In this document: in pieces, positions 20,303-31,800 of the stretch
Numbering within the stretch: position 1 is the first letter of the stretch
Layout of the letters: each line of letters starts with the position of its first letter
Source of the DNA: Halictus rubicundus
Taxonomy: Eukaryota > Arthropoda > Insecta > Hymenoptera > Halictidae
NCBI RefSeq assembly: GCF_050948215.1
Contig: NC_135156.1
Location: 1,240,001 to 1,304,000, forward strand
Length of the DNA: 64,000 bases
Direction: 5' to 3'
Made by a program: the position numbers and the translations under genes
Notes under the pieces: model-generated
Told to the model about the DNA's origin: nothing
Seen by the model: only the letters and a program-made list of their open reading frames with translations
Database searches by the model: none

Positions 20303-20995
20303 TACAGTCAGTCCCATAAGTATTCGTACGCTCTTAAAAATCACATAACTTTGTCAATATTGGACTATACTACTTGAATTTTTTTGAGAAGTTAGAACAA
20401 TTGGATCACTACATAACGTGAGAAAAATATTTGATTAAAATTGCAATTGGTCGAAATTACAGAGAAAGTACTAAAAGTTGTATTTTGCAACTTTTTTATG
20501 CGGGCTTATATTAAAAATTTAAAAACTACGTTTTGTACATCTGTAGCAATTATGCATATTCTGAATATTTCATCTAAATCGGTCAACATTGCACTGAGCT
20601 CCAAACATTTAACGATGAAAACTTAAGGGCGAAAGCCGCAGAATTTTGGCCTTCTCAGGGAATTTCGCCCTTATGTGATCATTTTGGAACATCTGCAGCT
20701 CATTGCAACGTTGACCGATTTTGATGAAATTCTCAGAACATGTATAATTCGTACAGATCTACAAATCGTACTTTCTAAATTTTCAGTATAAGTCCACATA
20801 AAAAAGTTGCAAAATACAACTTTTAGTATTTTCTCTGCACTTTCGACCAATTACAATTTTTGTAAAAAATTTTTTTCACTTTATGTAGTGATTCAATTGT
20901 TCTAACTTCTCAAAAAAAATTCAAGTAGTATAGTCCAATATTGACAAAGTTATTCGATTTTTAAGAGCGTACGAATACTTATGGGAGTGACTGTA
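20303..20995. mobile_element. Palindromic Tc1-type MITE (20305-20993)
   Basis: The two halves are inverted copies over nearly the whole length, with ends near CAGTCAGTCCCATAAGTATT. A TA duplication flanks the element (20303-20304 and 20994-20995). The ends resemble Tc1 transposon ends. It has no transposase. Confidence 0.88.
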
Positions 20996-21091
20996 CATAG
21001 ATTAAAATGGAAAAAGTAACTGTAACATTCTTAACGGTTTCAGTAAGTAATATCCGGTGGCCTATACGTATAGTGGCGGTAATTCTATAGA

Positions 21092-22560
21092 ACAGTGATG
21101 AGCAACTCGCGGACTGCGGTGGGCCAAAAGTGGAAATCTAATACTATGCGCGGGCCGCAACGAAGACAACATTAAATACTTTGTTGCGTCGCCAGTTCCA
21201 ATTTCGGTCTGTGTATTCGCTACGGTCTCTTAATGTCTCTTTAATGAATTTATTATTCTAAGACACTGGTACACGCTTAAGCATTGTACCACGACTTAAC
21301 CACCGAACTTTAGTGTTAAATAGAATATCGCCATATTCGCTTTCCATATCTTTCAAAAATTCCTTAAACCCACGATGGTTTAGTCCTCGAGATCTAATAA
21401 AATTTACAATTTTAATAATAGGTGGAACTACATTAGACATTTTTAGAACTTTAGCACCCAAATTTTCTTGGTGTAAAATACGATGCGAAATAAATATTTC
21501 ACGGCCTGTTAAATTTTTCATACCTTTCGATAATAATCCCGACAAACCAACATTCATACTGGACATGGCTCGAGCTCCATCTGTACTTATTCCAACAATC
21601 TTTTCCATTGGGATATTTAATACATTCAGAACAGTTTTTATTTCTCTGTATATATCGTCTCCGGTAGTAGTTCCTACAATAGGAACTAAAGATGCAAATT
21701 CTTCCGTTACATTGAAATTGGAATCAGTTCCTCTTAAAAATACAGCAAGTTGTGCGGTATCATTTATGTCACGACTTTCATCCACAGATAGAGAAATCCA
21801 TTCTAACTTGGAAATATGTGTCCGCAAACTGTCCTCAATATTCTCTGATAGTTCGTCAATTCTCCTTGCGACTGTAAATCGCGACAAGCTAATTTTGGAA
21901 ATTATATCCTTTTGATTGGGGAAGGCGGCATCTGCTATCGCCAATAAACATTCTTTCACAATTTCTCCGTCATGAAAGGGTTTCATCTTTTTTGCCAAAA
22001 TTTGACTAACAAGATAACTCGCACGAACTATCCTATCTGCGGTGGATGCAGTACTCTCAAGTGAATTTCGCAACTTTAAATTTAAACTTGCTTGTAATTC
22101 ATCCACCATGTCTTTGCGTAACTGTTCTTGCAGATTATTAAATTTTAAAGAATGTTTACTATCATAGTGTCTCTTAATATTATATTTTTTCAACACAGAT
22201 ATTTTTCACTGCATATCAAACAAACAGCACTTTCATTGATACAAGTAAAAAAGTAATCCTACGTCCAACTATCGATAAACTGCCGATGTTCATTTTCAAT
22301 TTTACGTTTACCAGAATTCGAGCTCATGGCAAAATATGAAAATACTCGACCGTTATGCGAAGAATGTGTTTTCTGGCACAGTTCAGCGAAGACTGTCGAA
22401 TACTAGAAAACATAGCCGAGAAGCAACAACAATGTATCGCAAATCGTAGATGAAGGCCTGCGGGCCACAGCGCCGCAGCGCGCCGTGCCGGGTTCCGGCG
22501 GGCCGCAGTCAGTATTCTACTGGGCCAAATGCGGCCCGCGGGCAGCACGTTAGCGGCCCT
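21092..22560 (-). mobile_element. Decayed hAT-superfamily transposon
   Basis: The left end starts CAGTGATGAGCAACTCGCGG, a hAT-like terminus, and GC-rich subterminal text ('gggccgc', 'gcggcccgcggg') occurs at both sides (21110-21160 and 22480-22550). The right terminus and the 8-bp duplication are not clear. The transposase relic is at 21258-22326. Confidence 0.65.
21258..22326 (-). pseudogene. hAT transposase, BED-finger type, truncated
   Basis: Read on the minus strand from an ATG at 22326: MSSNSGKRKIENEHRQFIDSW, then a TAG. A zinc-finger half follows (AVCLICSEKYL), then a frameshift, then the long 312-aa frame MLKKYNIKRHYDSKH, which supplies the finger histidines. The catalytic region shows SLSVDESRDINDTAQLAVF, ISTDGARAMS and VRWLSRGTMLKRV. 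This is the hAT subgroup that also gave rise to GTF2IRD2-like and ZBED-like host genes. The C-terminal dimerisation region is missing after 21258, so the gene is dead by stop, frameshift and truncation. Confidence 0.78.
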
Positions 22561-22941
22561 ATCGAGTAGGTTCGATTTTCGAGTAGGTACAGCGAGTAGG
22601 TTCGATTTTTTTTTACCACAGTACACGCAAGAGTTTAAGAAGTTTTAGCGACTATTGTAGAATTAGATTGCACAAAATTTGGAACACGCACTGGAAGAAT
22701 ACGTACCTATACAGGGTGTTAAAAAAAAACTATTCAATATTTATATGGTATATAGGATACATTGTACTGACAAGGAGAGGCCACGACCTTCGGGTCAGCG
22801 ATTCGGTTGAAACTTTGCACACTTATAGATCTCATTCTCCTGTTCACGAATATATACTATATATCAATATCACGAGATATTGACGATTAAACTTTCATTA
22901 TTTCCTATGTAATGCCGTATTTTTTCTGGCCTATACCATGA

Positions 22942-23008
22942 GTCGGTGTGGCACGACGGTAGCGTGCCAAGTTTTCAGCCGGACGACCAGGGTTCAAATC
23001 CTGCCGAC
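22942..23008 (+). tRNA. tRNA-like module, left arm (probably a pseudo-tRNA)
   Basis: A cloverleaf is partly drawable. GTCGG pairs with CCGAC at the ends. GGCAC pairs with GTGCC around the loop GACGGTAGC. CAGG pairs with CCTG around the T-loop-like GTTCAAAT. The anticodon arm pairs poorly, with loop CAGCCGG. The internal promoter boxes are recognisable (TGGCACGACGG and GGTTCAAATCC). It is embedded in a transposon arm, so a functional tRNA is unlikely. Confidence 0.5.
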
Positions 23009-23149
23009 AAACGCATTTTTTAAAAATTTCATTATGTTTTATCATTGCATATTTATATTATTAATTTCAACCGAAAATGCAGTTCGGAACTTCGTTTGCA
23101 TTATCATCCCCAATATAAACTGTCTGTTCGGTCCCACACAGACCGAATG

Positions 23150-23830
23150 TGAGTTATGACATAAACACGGTCGGCTGCAATAGCCAGAACACTTTAGGCG
23201 ACGCGACGGTCCCAAGATTTGGAGTGTCATCGGACACCACTGCGAGACCTCCGTGAGCGAGACCATTGAAAGGGCAATACACAAACATTTCATTTTCCAG
23301 ACCATCTTTCACATATCCTTCACACCTAATCCATTCAGATAATCTAAACACAATTCCACCAAATCGCATCCTTACTCCGACGACCAAATGCACCACCCAC
23401 TAACCAATAGAAGAAGAGTCCGAGTTAACGATATAGACGACACGACACCGAACGAGGAGAAAGCTAAGATACCTCGAAGAGAACACAAATCGATCGCGTC
23501 GAGAAACTCTTTGTACGCGTTATACTTCGCCAACTGACTTGAGATTGTTAAGTTTTAAATATATTGAAGTGTTGTCCAAAACGTCGAGTTTCATTTCAAT
23601 TAGACGTAGTTACCCCGTAACTCCGTCAAGGCCCGAATATCGTCCGCGAGCAAGCGAAACGGGACCTACGACCCCGCGAAGTCCGACAGGCGGACTGACG
23701 ACATTTCGGACGCCTCACTGTCAATAAACAGTGACATTGGAGACGCTCTTGAGATCGAGGAAAAACTCTTCAGAACGCGACACAGTTTGAAAACGGCGGG
23801 TCACATTACTTACCATTCGTGCTCGCAGTG
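23150..23830 (+). other. Possible LTR-like insertion in the transposon
   Basis: This is a more GC-rich block inside an AT-rich element. It holds a TATA-like 'aaatatattg' (23560s) and an 'aataaa' (23722). It may run from about TGTGAGTTATGAC (23150) to around the 'gggtcacattac' at 23800. No exact ends or duplication were found. Confidence 0.3.
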
Positions 23831-23852
23831 ATAAAGTTTTAATTTTCCTCTA

Positions 23853-24194
23853 ATGATTAGTTTTAAATTCTTTTTCTTCAATGCATATAATGATAAGTAC
23901 CGGTTTCATTTTGATAAAATACAGCAGTCCGTCGAAAATTATTGGAAAGCAGTAAAATATATCACCTCGCAATTCCATTTAAATTATATAATCACCACGG
24001 ATCAGACAGGAAGTCAGTATCAATCAACGTTCGAAAGGACAATAACATATAAGGGAGAAAAGACCGCACTTGTTCAAAAAAAGGTAGATGAACTTATGTC
24101 ACATCACACAAACGCAATAGTAACTTGTTCGAAATCCGGAAAGTTAACACAAGATATTTATAAAGTCTTCTTAAAATTTAATACACATATTTAA
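23853..24194 (+). pseudogene. DDE-type transposase fragment, pogo/Tc1-like
   Basis: A 113-aa frame contains FHLNYIITTDQTGSQYQSTF followed by ERTITYKGEKTALVQKK and VTCSKSGKL. The TDQTG…RT…KGEK pattern is that around the first catalytic aspartate of DDE_1 transposases related to pogo/Tigger. The rest of the domain is missing. It lies between the inverted arms, so it is probably the remnant of the element's own transposase. Assignment is from memory of the motif pattern only. Confidence 0.55.
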
Positions 24195-24366
24195 TATATA
24201 AATTACTATTACTATAATATATAATAATAGTAAATAATCCTGTCATTAGTAAATAAATACATGTTATTTGTAATTCAAAATGCAATTTTATGCGTGAAAT
24301 TTAATCGATTGAAATTAATAATATAAATATGCAATGATAAAACATAATGAAAAAAAAAATGCGTTA

Positions 24367-24433
24367 GTCGACGGGACTCGAACCCTGGTCGTCTGGCTGA
24401 AAACTTGGCACGCTACCGTCGTGCCAACCCGAC
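24367..24433 (-). tRNA. tRNA-like module, right arm
   Basis: This is the inverted partner of 22942-23008. On the minus strand it has the same D-arm (GGCAC…GTGCC) and a better B-box (GGTTCGAGTCC). The anticodon-like loop is CAGCCAG, which would place GCC as anticodon if aligned as a tRNA. The acceptor ends no longer pair fully. Confidence 0.45.
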
Positions 24434-24621
24434 TCATGGTATAGGCCAGAAAAAATACGGCATTACATAGGAAATAATGAAAGTTTAATCGTCAATATCT
24501 CGAAAACTATTGGGTATCTGCCCCTATAATGGTATATATTCGTGAACAGGAGAACGAGATCTATAAGTGTGCAAAGTTTCAACCGAATCGGTGACCCGAA
24601 GGTCGTGACCTCTCCTTGTGA

Positions 24622-25352
24622 GTAAAAAAGCTTTAGTACTTGCAGATTTTGTTGAAAGGATATATTGTAGTAGTTAGCAAATTGTATGTATAAACACTTT
24701 CTAAATTGTTGATCTTATGAACGTTTACAATATAGTGACCACTTTATTTCATTCAATTAGAACTGTTGAACTAACAAACCGATTAAAATGAGTTTTTAGG
24801 TGCTCACAATAGAAGCATAAAAGTGTATGCTCAAGAATTTATTTAAATTAATTCTATTCTTCATGTTATCCCCTAGTTAATTTCGTCGGGGTGTATATAT
24901 AGACGGCCTTCGTTTCCGAGATATTTGAAAAAATCTGTTACTACTGCACAGAGTACTTTATTTAACTATTTACTTAAAAATTTGAATATTGTACAATGTA
25001 GTACAATTTCCCGTGCTTAAACTCTTGACTTCAGTATGAAGCAACAATTTTTTAAATGCACCTTTAAACAGAAATGCTGTTAGGTTGTTATTGTTTCTAA
25101 CCATGCTTCTGATGCAAGAGAAAAATAATTCAAGGTGACCTTGGCTGCACCGATATACAAGACTATGTAAGATATTTTTAGTTTAAAAAATATTCATAGG
25201 AGTATTAGAGGCTCCATGCATATGAATAGTCCTATAAACCTTATTTTTCTTTGCGATTCAGTAATCTTTTCTCTATTAAAAAATGATAAATTTAAAATGT
25301 AATCTTTTGACTCAGTTATTTTATTGTCTATTTCATTATAATTTTCTATGTT
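24622..25352. other. AT-rich stretch without recognised feature
   Basis: No supported gene, RNA or repeat boundary seen. Confidence 0.5.
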
Positions 25353-25984
25353 GTAATAAGAATGTAAGGATAGATCGAGATTGTATGGAAGAATGTGAAT
25401 GGGGATCACATCCAAAGTACTGAGAATGAGTGGGATAGCGAATAGCGATTTGTTAACCCTTTGCACTCGAAGCTATTTTAACTCAAAAACGAAGCATTTC
25501 TTTCGACCTAGAATACTTCCCTTCTATATATTTTTATTCATGTTATACATACTCAAATGGTGCAATTTATCCGTACAATACTGAAATGTTTAGTAATTTA
25601 TTAACTACAAAGTTCATAATGTAAAAAATATTTTGAATAATGATATAGTAATTTTTAGTGACGTCTTACAGTCGCCACTCGAGTGCTAGGGGTTAAGTTT
25701 ATTAATTTTATTTACTACTATTATAATTTGTTTAAGTTTCTTATTATTCATTTTACATATGGTTCATTTATTATTATTATTATTATTATTAATATATTAT
25801 TAATTTCGTTTTAAATTTGTTAGTTTTTAAAAATACATTTTTTTTATAAAAATTGTTAATTTCTTGTTAAATTTATTAATTCTATTGGTAAATGTCATTT
25901 TCTGTGAAGAATTACTTATATGTATATACATTAATAACCAAATTTAGAGAAGTGCCCAAAAATAGGCCATTTGTCCGCACTGTG
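25353..25984. mobile_element. Partial second copy of the Transib-like element (right half)
   Basis: It matches 3773-4171, from 'gtaataagaatgtaagg' to the terminal TTTGTCCGCACTGTG at 25984. The left part is missing. A TTAA MITE at 25457-25692 interrupts it. The base run after the end (cgccg) is GC-rich, as Transib targets usually are, but no left partner exists to confirm a duplication. Confidence 0.72.
25453..25696. mobile_element. TTAA-flanked MITE (25457-25692)
   Basis: TTAA lies on both sides. The left end is CCCTTTGCACTCGA and the right end is inverted (CCCCTAGCACTCGA on the minus strand). The left terminus matches that of the piggyBac relic at 29647, so this is probably a deletion derivative mobilised by that family. 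Confidence 0.8.
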
Positions 25985-26612
25985 CGCCGCGGTGATTAAC
26001 AACGCGTCACGCTACTTCGAGAGCTGTTTTCAACCCTTCAAAGTAGAAGGTTGCCGACAAAAAAAACACGTGTCAAATATTTTTCGAAGAACTATATCTC
26101 ACATAATTTTCATCAAATTGACTTGTATCAACTAAATATGTTCCCTTGTTAGTTTCTCACGGGAAAAATGCCGGAGAAAGTGGTTTTTATTTTTTTCAAC
26201 TATGAAGCACCAAACTCAGGACTTTGAAAAAATTGAGTATAATACTTACGACAACATTCCATTGCTAAATTAAATCTGTAGTAGTGTTTCTTCAACTTCT
26301 ATATGAAATCTGGATTTTTTCGATTTTTTTCGTGGTTTTCATTTTTTACAAGCAGAGTTTGCTACGGAAAATCTGAAACGATACCTAATATGTGGCTTTT
26401 TTAAAATTCTTTCAGAATTTTAAATTGTTATTAAATGGGGAAAATGGGCCAAAACTGGTTTTTCGATTTTCCTCTATAACTACCCTTATAGTTGAGGTAT
26501 TGGGCTGAAACTTGGCAGAAAGGTTTCTTTTTTGTTAGCCTATCGAATGGTTCAAACTCGATTAAAATTGGGCCGGGGGCGAATTTGGTCCCTAAAACCC
26601 GGCTATATCCTT
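25985..26612. repeat. Interspersed repeat with shared subterminal motif
   Basis: The part 26010-26155 is about 80% similar by eye to 54740-54890. The part 26430-26612 is an inverted relative of 31488-31680 and ends '…aaaacccggctatatcctttg'. It includes the motif 'ctctataactaccctta', also seen at 31605, 36770 and 44930. It looks like the end of a member of the long inverted-repeat family. No ORF. Confidence 0.55.
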
Positions 26613-27546
26613 TGCTTTGTATATATTTTATGATTTACTTTATTTTAGTCAGCCTACTGCAACGTCGTCGTGAAAAGTGAACACGAAAGGATTCGTTTTC
26701 TCGAGAATTTCAGGAAACGAATTTCGGTGTATTGATATGGCGTATTGAGCCGATATAGTTCGGTATAGCAACCCTAATAGTTTTTTGTAGTATGTGCAGG
26801 GAAAAGTTGTTCAAACTCATGATTTTAACAACATATTTCAAGGTCAGTAAAATGGGTGAGGTGCGTCGCCGGTGCGTCGTCGGTGTATTACATATTTACC
26901 AAAACTTTCTTCCAAATTTCAACTCTATACCTTGTCTGTAAGGATAGTTACAAGGGAAAAAACATAAAACCAATTTTTGTCCTACTTTTATAATTTAATT
27001 ACATTTATACATACATGGAAAAAGGAAATTGACACGTTTAAGATATCGAATCACATTGAAATTTTTCCGATTTTTCAGTCGCGAAATCAGCCTGCGAGAA
27101 ATTTTAAAATGTGGACATTTCAGCATATTATTGAAGTTCAGCAATACTGTCACAAGCACTATTTTCGTATTTTCCAGATTTCTTGGGCAAGTGCGTCGTA
27201 GTTAGAAAAAACATTGAAAAACTATTTTTTCAGTGTTTTTTCTGCGAAAATGTAAGTTGTACTCGCTTTTCTTAATTATTTAAGTAGGTATATTGTACAA
27301 TGTTAAATATTTCAACATACAAATATGTGTTTGCAGTGGAAAGTATATAAAAATGAAATATTATACGATTCCTCTGCATTAATTATAGCTAACTTTCAAC
27401 CTATTCTGATATAAATTCAGGCAGCCGTGGTTACCTACTTTAGTCGTGAATGATAAAATCATGTTCACAATGAAGTCGATACAAATACAAAACAAGAAAA
27501 ATATTTTCTACTTTTGCTAAATTGATTTCACATTGTATATTTCTAG
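26613..27546. other. Sequence upstream of the first visible uridine phosphorylase exon
   Basis: AT-rich. The segment 26925-26960 again has the motif '(c)tctatacc…gtaaggatagttacaaggg'. I could not identify the 5' exon or promoter of the phosphorylase gene here. The exon at 27547 begins at the third base of a codon, so an earlier exon must exist. Confidence 0.45.
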
Positions 27547-27670
27547 ATACAGAGATGGATCAGTGCGACTTCGAAATCCAAACATCGAACTCATGGATCA
27601 AGATATATTGTATCACCTTGCACTCGGTAGCGGTTCCCATGATCTCGTCGAAATGTTCGGTGACGTGAAG
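27547..27670 (+). CDS. UPP: Uridine phosphorylase, exon A
   Basis: A 124-bp exon is bounded by 'tatatttctag' and 'gtaaat'. It starts at codon position 3 and ends on a codon boundary. It encodes RDGSVRLRNPNIELMDQDIL and then LYHLALGSGSHDLVEMFGDV, matching the conserved N-terminal part of animal uridine phosphorylases (NPNI…D.LYH…LFGDVKFV). The enzyme splits uridine with phosphate into uracil and ribose-1-phosphate in the cytosol (pyrimidine salvage). The frame continues exactly into the exon at 36112. The upstream exon was not found. The family match is strong; the family and splice phases were recognised by eye. Confidence 0.9.
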
Positions 27671-28021
27671 GTAAATAACAAATCATTTAATTTAATTATC
27701 ATCTGCTATTTATTATGGAGTCCTCTTTCTTACAAATTCCACCTAATTAGAATTTAAAAATGATTAGAACCGTCCCTGATAAAACTCGACAATCAAATAC
27801 TGTTTCCGCCGTCTAAGCAATCATTTTATCTAATACAGTGTTTTCCACAAGTGAATAGAAACCTCGAATAAGGGTCTACGTTATATGTACTAATACATGC
27901 AATTTTATTCGAGGTTTTCATACAATTATTCGACAACGTTCAATCAAATAATCAACTTCTCGTCGCTACTATTTTTACTTACAATAATAATTGTATCAAT
28001 TATAACTATCATTATTATTAT
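27671..28021 (+). other. Start of the 8.4-kb uridine phosphorylase intron
   Basis: The intron runs 27671-36111. This first part is AT-rich and ends in a TTA-repeat just left of the solo LTR. No other feature is seen. Confidence 0.6.
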
Positions 28022-28450
28022 TGTAGGGATAAAGCCGGCTGACTGGTCACGCAGATATTTATTGGCAATATAATTCACAATCACGACTTAAATTCTAAAA
28101 CTTCACCGATTCGGCTATTATTTTCGACAAAAACCCGACTATACGACTTTCACCATCTATTTCAATCGTTAACTGACTCCGATGCCCGTCTGCCCGTTTT
28201 CATATAGCGTTCGTCTTATTTATTTTATTTGTTTACTTCCCGGGGCAACGGCCGCTTGTCCTAGCGTTTTTCGAGCGAACGTCAAAACATCGCACCCCTT
28301 GCGCTGTTTTTTCCGTTCGCTCAGGTGACTCGCGCCGCGAAGGTTGCGGGGCAACGCCTGTTACCTTTAAACATTTGGCCGCTCTCGCGTCCCCGCCGCT
28401 CACCCTTCATCCATCCACACACACACATCCATTCATTCATCTCACATTAT
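28018..28450 (-). repeat. Solo LTR of the gypsy family (28022-28446)
   Basis: It aligns with the 5' LTR of the gypsy element at 48462 ('aaagccggctgactgg', 'gcccgtctgccc', 'tcaggtgactcgcgccgcgaaggttgcgg'). The ends TG…CA and a flanking TTAT (28018-28021 and 28447-28450) are consistent with a solo LTR. The site lies in a TTA-repeat, so the duplication is weak evidence. The orientation is minus. Confidence 0.65.
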
Positions 28451-29640
28451 TATTATTATTGTTATTGTTTTTATTATTATTTGAACCTCGTAGCTATTAA
28501 GTGCACTTAGTTGACACTATTACAATTCCATCCTAACCATTCACACTGCACTCTGCAACCGCGGTCGGTCAATGACGGTAGACCGGTGGGGGGGGGGGGT
28601 AGAAGAGGCGAATCACCACACAGTCATACTGCTTCAACTTATATTTAATAAACTGTTACTTTGATGCACACTACTTGACCTCCGAATTACAACTAACTCC
28701 TTCCAGTAGAATGGTCCTTCTTATAAGGTCCGTAACGTTATACCCGTAACGTGGTTTATAGGATTGTTAGAACTCTCATTCATCACTTGCACGCACTCAT
28801 TTTTCATCCTACTTCCTAATTACAATTACCCATGTATTGTATATATATCCTTATTTCTTATTTCCATTTGTACTTCTGTCTAAACCTATTGCTACTATCA
28901 ATTTCAACAGTGCTTCTATTATCTAATATTTTATATTATAAATTGTATCTATTGACTGAGTAAAAACCGTGCGTTTTTTATATAAGGCTTGTTTTAGAAT
29001 TTTTTACACTCTGGACAAATAAAACATTGATCTGGGAGAAGTTTAATTTTATAAGACTAGTTATAATAAGTTTGTAATATTAATTTTTATTGTTACAAAC
29101 AGTTTATCGTGGCAGAAATTTTACACAGATTCATCCAACATGATATTGGAAGTTACTCCGAGCACACTCTGTCCTCTTGTACCTCATTTGAAAAGAGTTC
29201 TCCAAAATTAGATATAAATTTGTTACGAATATCGAATCTTCAGTTTATAATCTTTTGTAATTCGAAGTGTATTACAATATCCTATATTGATTGACGACAA
29301 GATATGTGTACCTTTTTTTTTTCTTAATGCATCTCCTTCCACTGCATCCCCCCAGGATCTGTTTCTGAGAAATTACTACCAGGGGATGGTCGGTACTAGC
29401 TGTACTGACTCCCGACACGTACAGTGTGTCCCACGAGCTCTGTCCACTTTAATATCTTGGTTATTTCAAACAGTAATAGAAAATGTTACTTACAGAAGTT
29501 GTAGAGTTTAAGTGTATTTGTCCTAAAACTTACTGTTGCTGAAATATTTGACTGTTTTCATGAAGCATGTTCTTCATGAAAAGCCTACCAATGTTTACAT
29601 TTGACGTAGTGAGCATATCCTTGAATACGTTCCATAATGA
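28451..29640. other. Intronic stretch with few recognisable features
   Basis: TTA-repeat at 28446-28480 and an 11-G run at about 28590. A possible mariner-type end is near 29419 ('acagtgtgtcccacga'). I see no exon or RNA gene that I can support. Confidence 0.4.
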
Positions 29641-29642
29641 AA

Positions 29643-30600
29643 TTAACCCTTTGCACTCCGCTGTCCCCTCTCATGGGACATCGTAATTCTAGCATATCAC
29701 TCGGATGTCCCCTCTCATGGGACATTAAAGTTTATTAGTTATTACGGGGATTAAGTTATTTCAACGCAAATTTTTGAGACATGCATGTTTCCCTGAAGTT
29801 TTCTCTTGAAATGGCACAAGAAATCAAATGAAAATATAGTAAAATTACTAAGATATATAAAAAAAAATGTCAGCGGGTTTTGTGTCAGAAGAGAACGTGA
29901 GAAGCGTATTCACGACGGTCCGAGCACTTCTCGGCGCCACTTGAAAAGAGCGATAAGGAAAGTTTGTAGAATAAAGGTCGGTATGCGAGCATACCTCGCA
30001 CTGTATAGTGAGATTTATAAATATAAATAAACAAGTCTAAAACTGGAGGAAAAGATTTTCAAAGCTGAGCTCAGTCTGGTTTGAAGCGTCGAGCGGTATA
30101 GATAGATCTAACGAGTGAGAAAATCGGAAAAGTGACGCTTCGACGTATTGTTTTCTCCGTAAGTCGCTGAAATGGTGGACTAAATTATTTTTTGGGGGGT
30201 TGGAAATGTGTGTCATTAACTCCCACATTATTTTCCGCATCTCAAAAGAAACAAATAATCAAACGCCAATGACGCACCACAAGTTTGTCAAGGCATACAT
30301 TGACCAGTTGAGAGGTGATTTTCGTGAATCGAGAACGCGTCCATCCACATCTTCTGCGGACAATGGATTAGATAATAAGCTACATATTCCCGATGTGGGA
30401 CAAAGAAAACGAGATTGCATTGTTTGTTCTGACAGGAAAACACCTGGTGGCAGACGTTAAACGACTTATTATTGTCAAACGTGCACAAATCAGCCTGCAA
30501 TGCATATTGGGAAGTGTTTTAAGGTTTATCACACTGTACAAAATTATAAAAAATAAAATATTGATCTTTCTGCAAATATACATTTCTCGATGTCAACCAA
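29643..30600 (+). mobile_element. piggyBac-like element relic
   Basis: The left end is TTAA followed by CCCTTTGCACTC at 29647, matching the MITE at 25457. Two 20-bp palindromes tgtcccctctcatgggacat follow (about 29663 and 29705). A transposase C-terminal region is at 30150-30540. The middle of the transposase is deleted and I cannot place the right end. Confidence 0.65.
30150..30540 (+). pseudogene. piggyBac transposase C-terminal relic with cysteine-rich domain
   Basis: The frame has a helical segment (LKWWTKLFFGGLEMCVINS), then RPSTSSAD, LDNKLHIPD, and the cysteine-rich zinc domain RDCIVCSDRKTPGGRR. A stop follows, and the same frame goes on as TTYYCQTCTNQPAMHIGKCF and VYHT. That C-terminal domain binds the element ends in piggyBac transposases. 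The catalytic domain is absent. The stop and deletions mean no activity. Confidence 0.78.
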
Positions 30601-31487
30601 TTCATATAAGTCAAATATTATTATAATACGCTACTTGGTTCCAAAACTATACTAAATAATACGAGGGTCTGTAAATGCACGTTTCTGCCACAAAGTAGCG
30701 CTGAGTTGAACAAATTTTGTATCGATATCGTTAAAAAATCAATTCAAAGCTTGTAGTCTCTACTGTCAGATGCTTTTTCAAATTTTCAGTTACGTTGCTT
30801 TTTAACACAGTTATAGCGGTATAAAGAGGGCTTTAACAGTTACAAAAAATTTTGTTCAACTTCTGGACATCACATGGGAAGAGATAAATTTTTTTGATAA
30901 ATCGCGTTACCATAATTTGTAGGCGTCTGTTTTCCTGAGCAAAAAACCTGGTTGTCGAATATAGTGCGTTTTTTTTTTGTTCGAGTTATGCAACATTGAA
31001 GCAAAATGATCTTTTTAACTTTAACTGGCTCTAGAAAGCGAAAGATCATCGTAGAATCTTGTGCAAAAAAGCAATAGAAAGAGCATTTCTTTCTCTTAAA
31101 GGCACTTCTTTTTTCCAATTTAATGAACATTTTGATATACCACATCTTTCTGAAAATATGTTTAAAATTATAATAATTTCCATTTTTCATTTAACTCGCT
31201 ATACCTCGGCGAGAAATGATCGCAATATTCTTAAGATCAGATTGAAGCTGAGATTCTGCCGATTCGATTGAGCACCTGATGAACCCGCAGCGGCAATTCT
31301 TCATCTATGGCAAATACTTTAAAGTTACACATAACATGAAGCTAATAGCGCTAGTTCGTCATGTTGGCGTTCGACTCAAGCGTGCTCTCTTATTTGCATC
31401 CGCACTTACCGATGCAACTGACGAAAACGCCCCAAAGACGAATCGGGGTACGCAGACATTATGACATAGAGTAATCTGAAAGGCTAT
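30601..31487. other. Intronic AT-rich stretch, unassigned
   Basis: No supported ORF. 31260-31450 is more GC-rich but shows no recognisable protein. Confidence 0.4.
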
Positions 31488-31800
31488 AGCCGGTTTTGGG
31501 GGTCAAATGTGCCCTGGAAGGGATTTTATTCCAATTTGTGCCATTCGATAGCCTACCAAAAAAGATACCTTTCAGCCAAGTTTTAGCCCTATAGCTCATC
31601 TGTAAGGGTAGTTATAGAGGAAAAACGAAAATCCAGTTTTTGGCCCATTTTCCCCATTTAATGACAATTTAAAATTCTGAAAAAAATCTGACACATTTCG
31701 GACACCAAACCACATACTTTGAGTCGTTTTCAGATTTTCCGTTGCAAACTCTGGCTGTAAAAATCGAGAAACACGAAAAAAATCGAAAAAATCCCTTTCA
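31488..31800. repeat. End of a long inverted-repeat family element
   Basis: It begins 'aaggctatagccggttttgg' and is the inverted relative of 26430-26612. It shares with 36654-37100 the subterminal block around 'ctgtaagggtagttatagagg'. It is cut at 31800 by the LTR fragment. Confidence 0.55.

Larger units (their letters stand above)
22768..24621 (+). mobile_element. Inverted-repeat DNA transposon carrying tRNA-like modules (22771-24618)
   Basis: The outer ends read CAAGGAGAGG and its inverse, possibly with a TGA duplication (22768-22770 and 24619-24621). The arms are about 300 bp (to about 23070 and from about 24330). Each arm carries a 67-nt tRNA-like module. The interior holds a DDE-type transposase fragment (23853-24194) and a probable LTR-like insertion (about 23150-23830). 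A third, lone arm is at 17950-18215. Confidence 0.72.

Noticed and set aside
21313..21915. 200-aa + strand ORF
   Set aside because: Antisense to the hAT transposase relic.
22942..23008. Functional host tRNA gene
   Set aside because: Anticodon arm pairs poorly and the module is embedded in a repeated transposon arm with an inverted partner.
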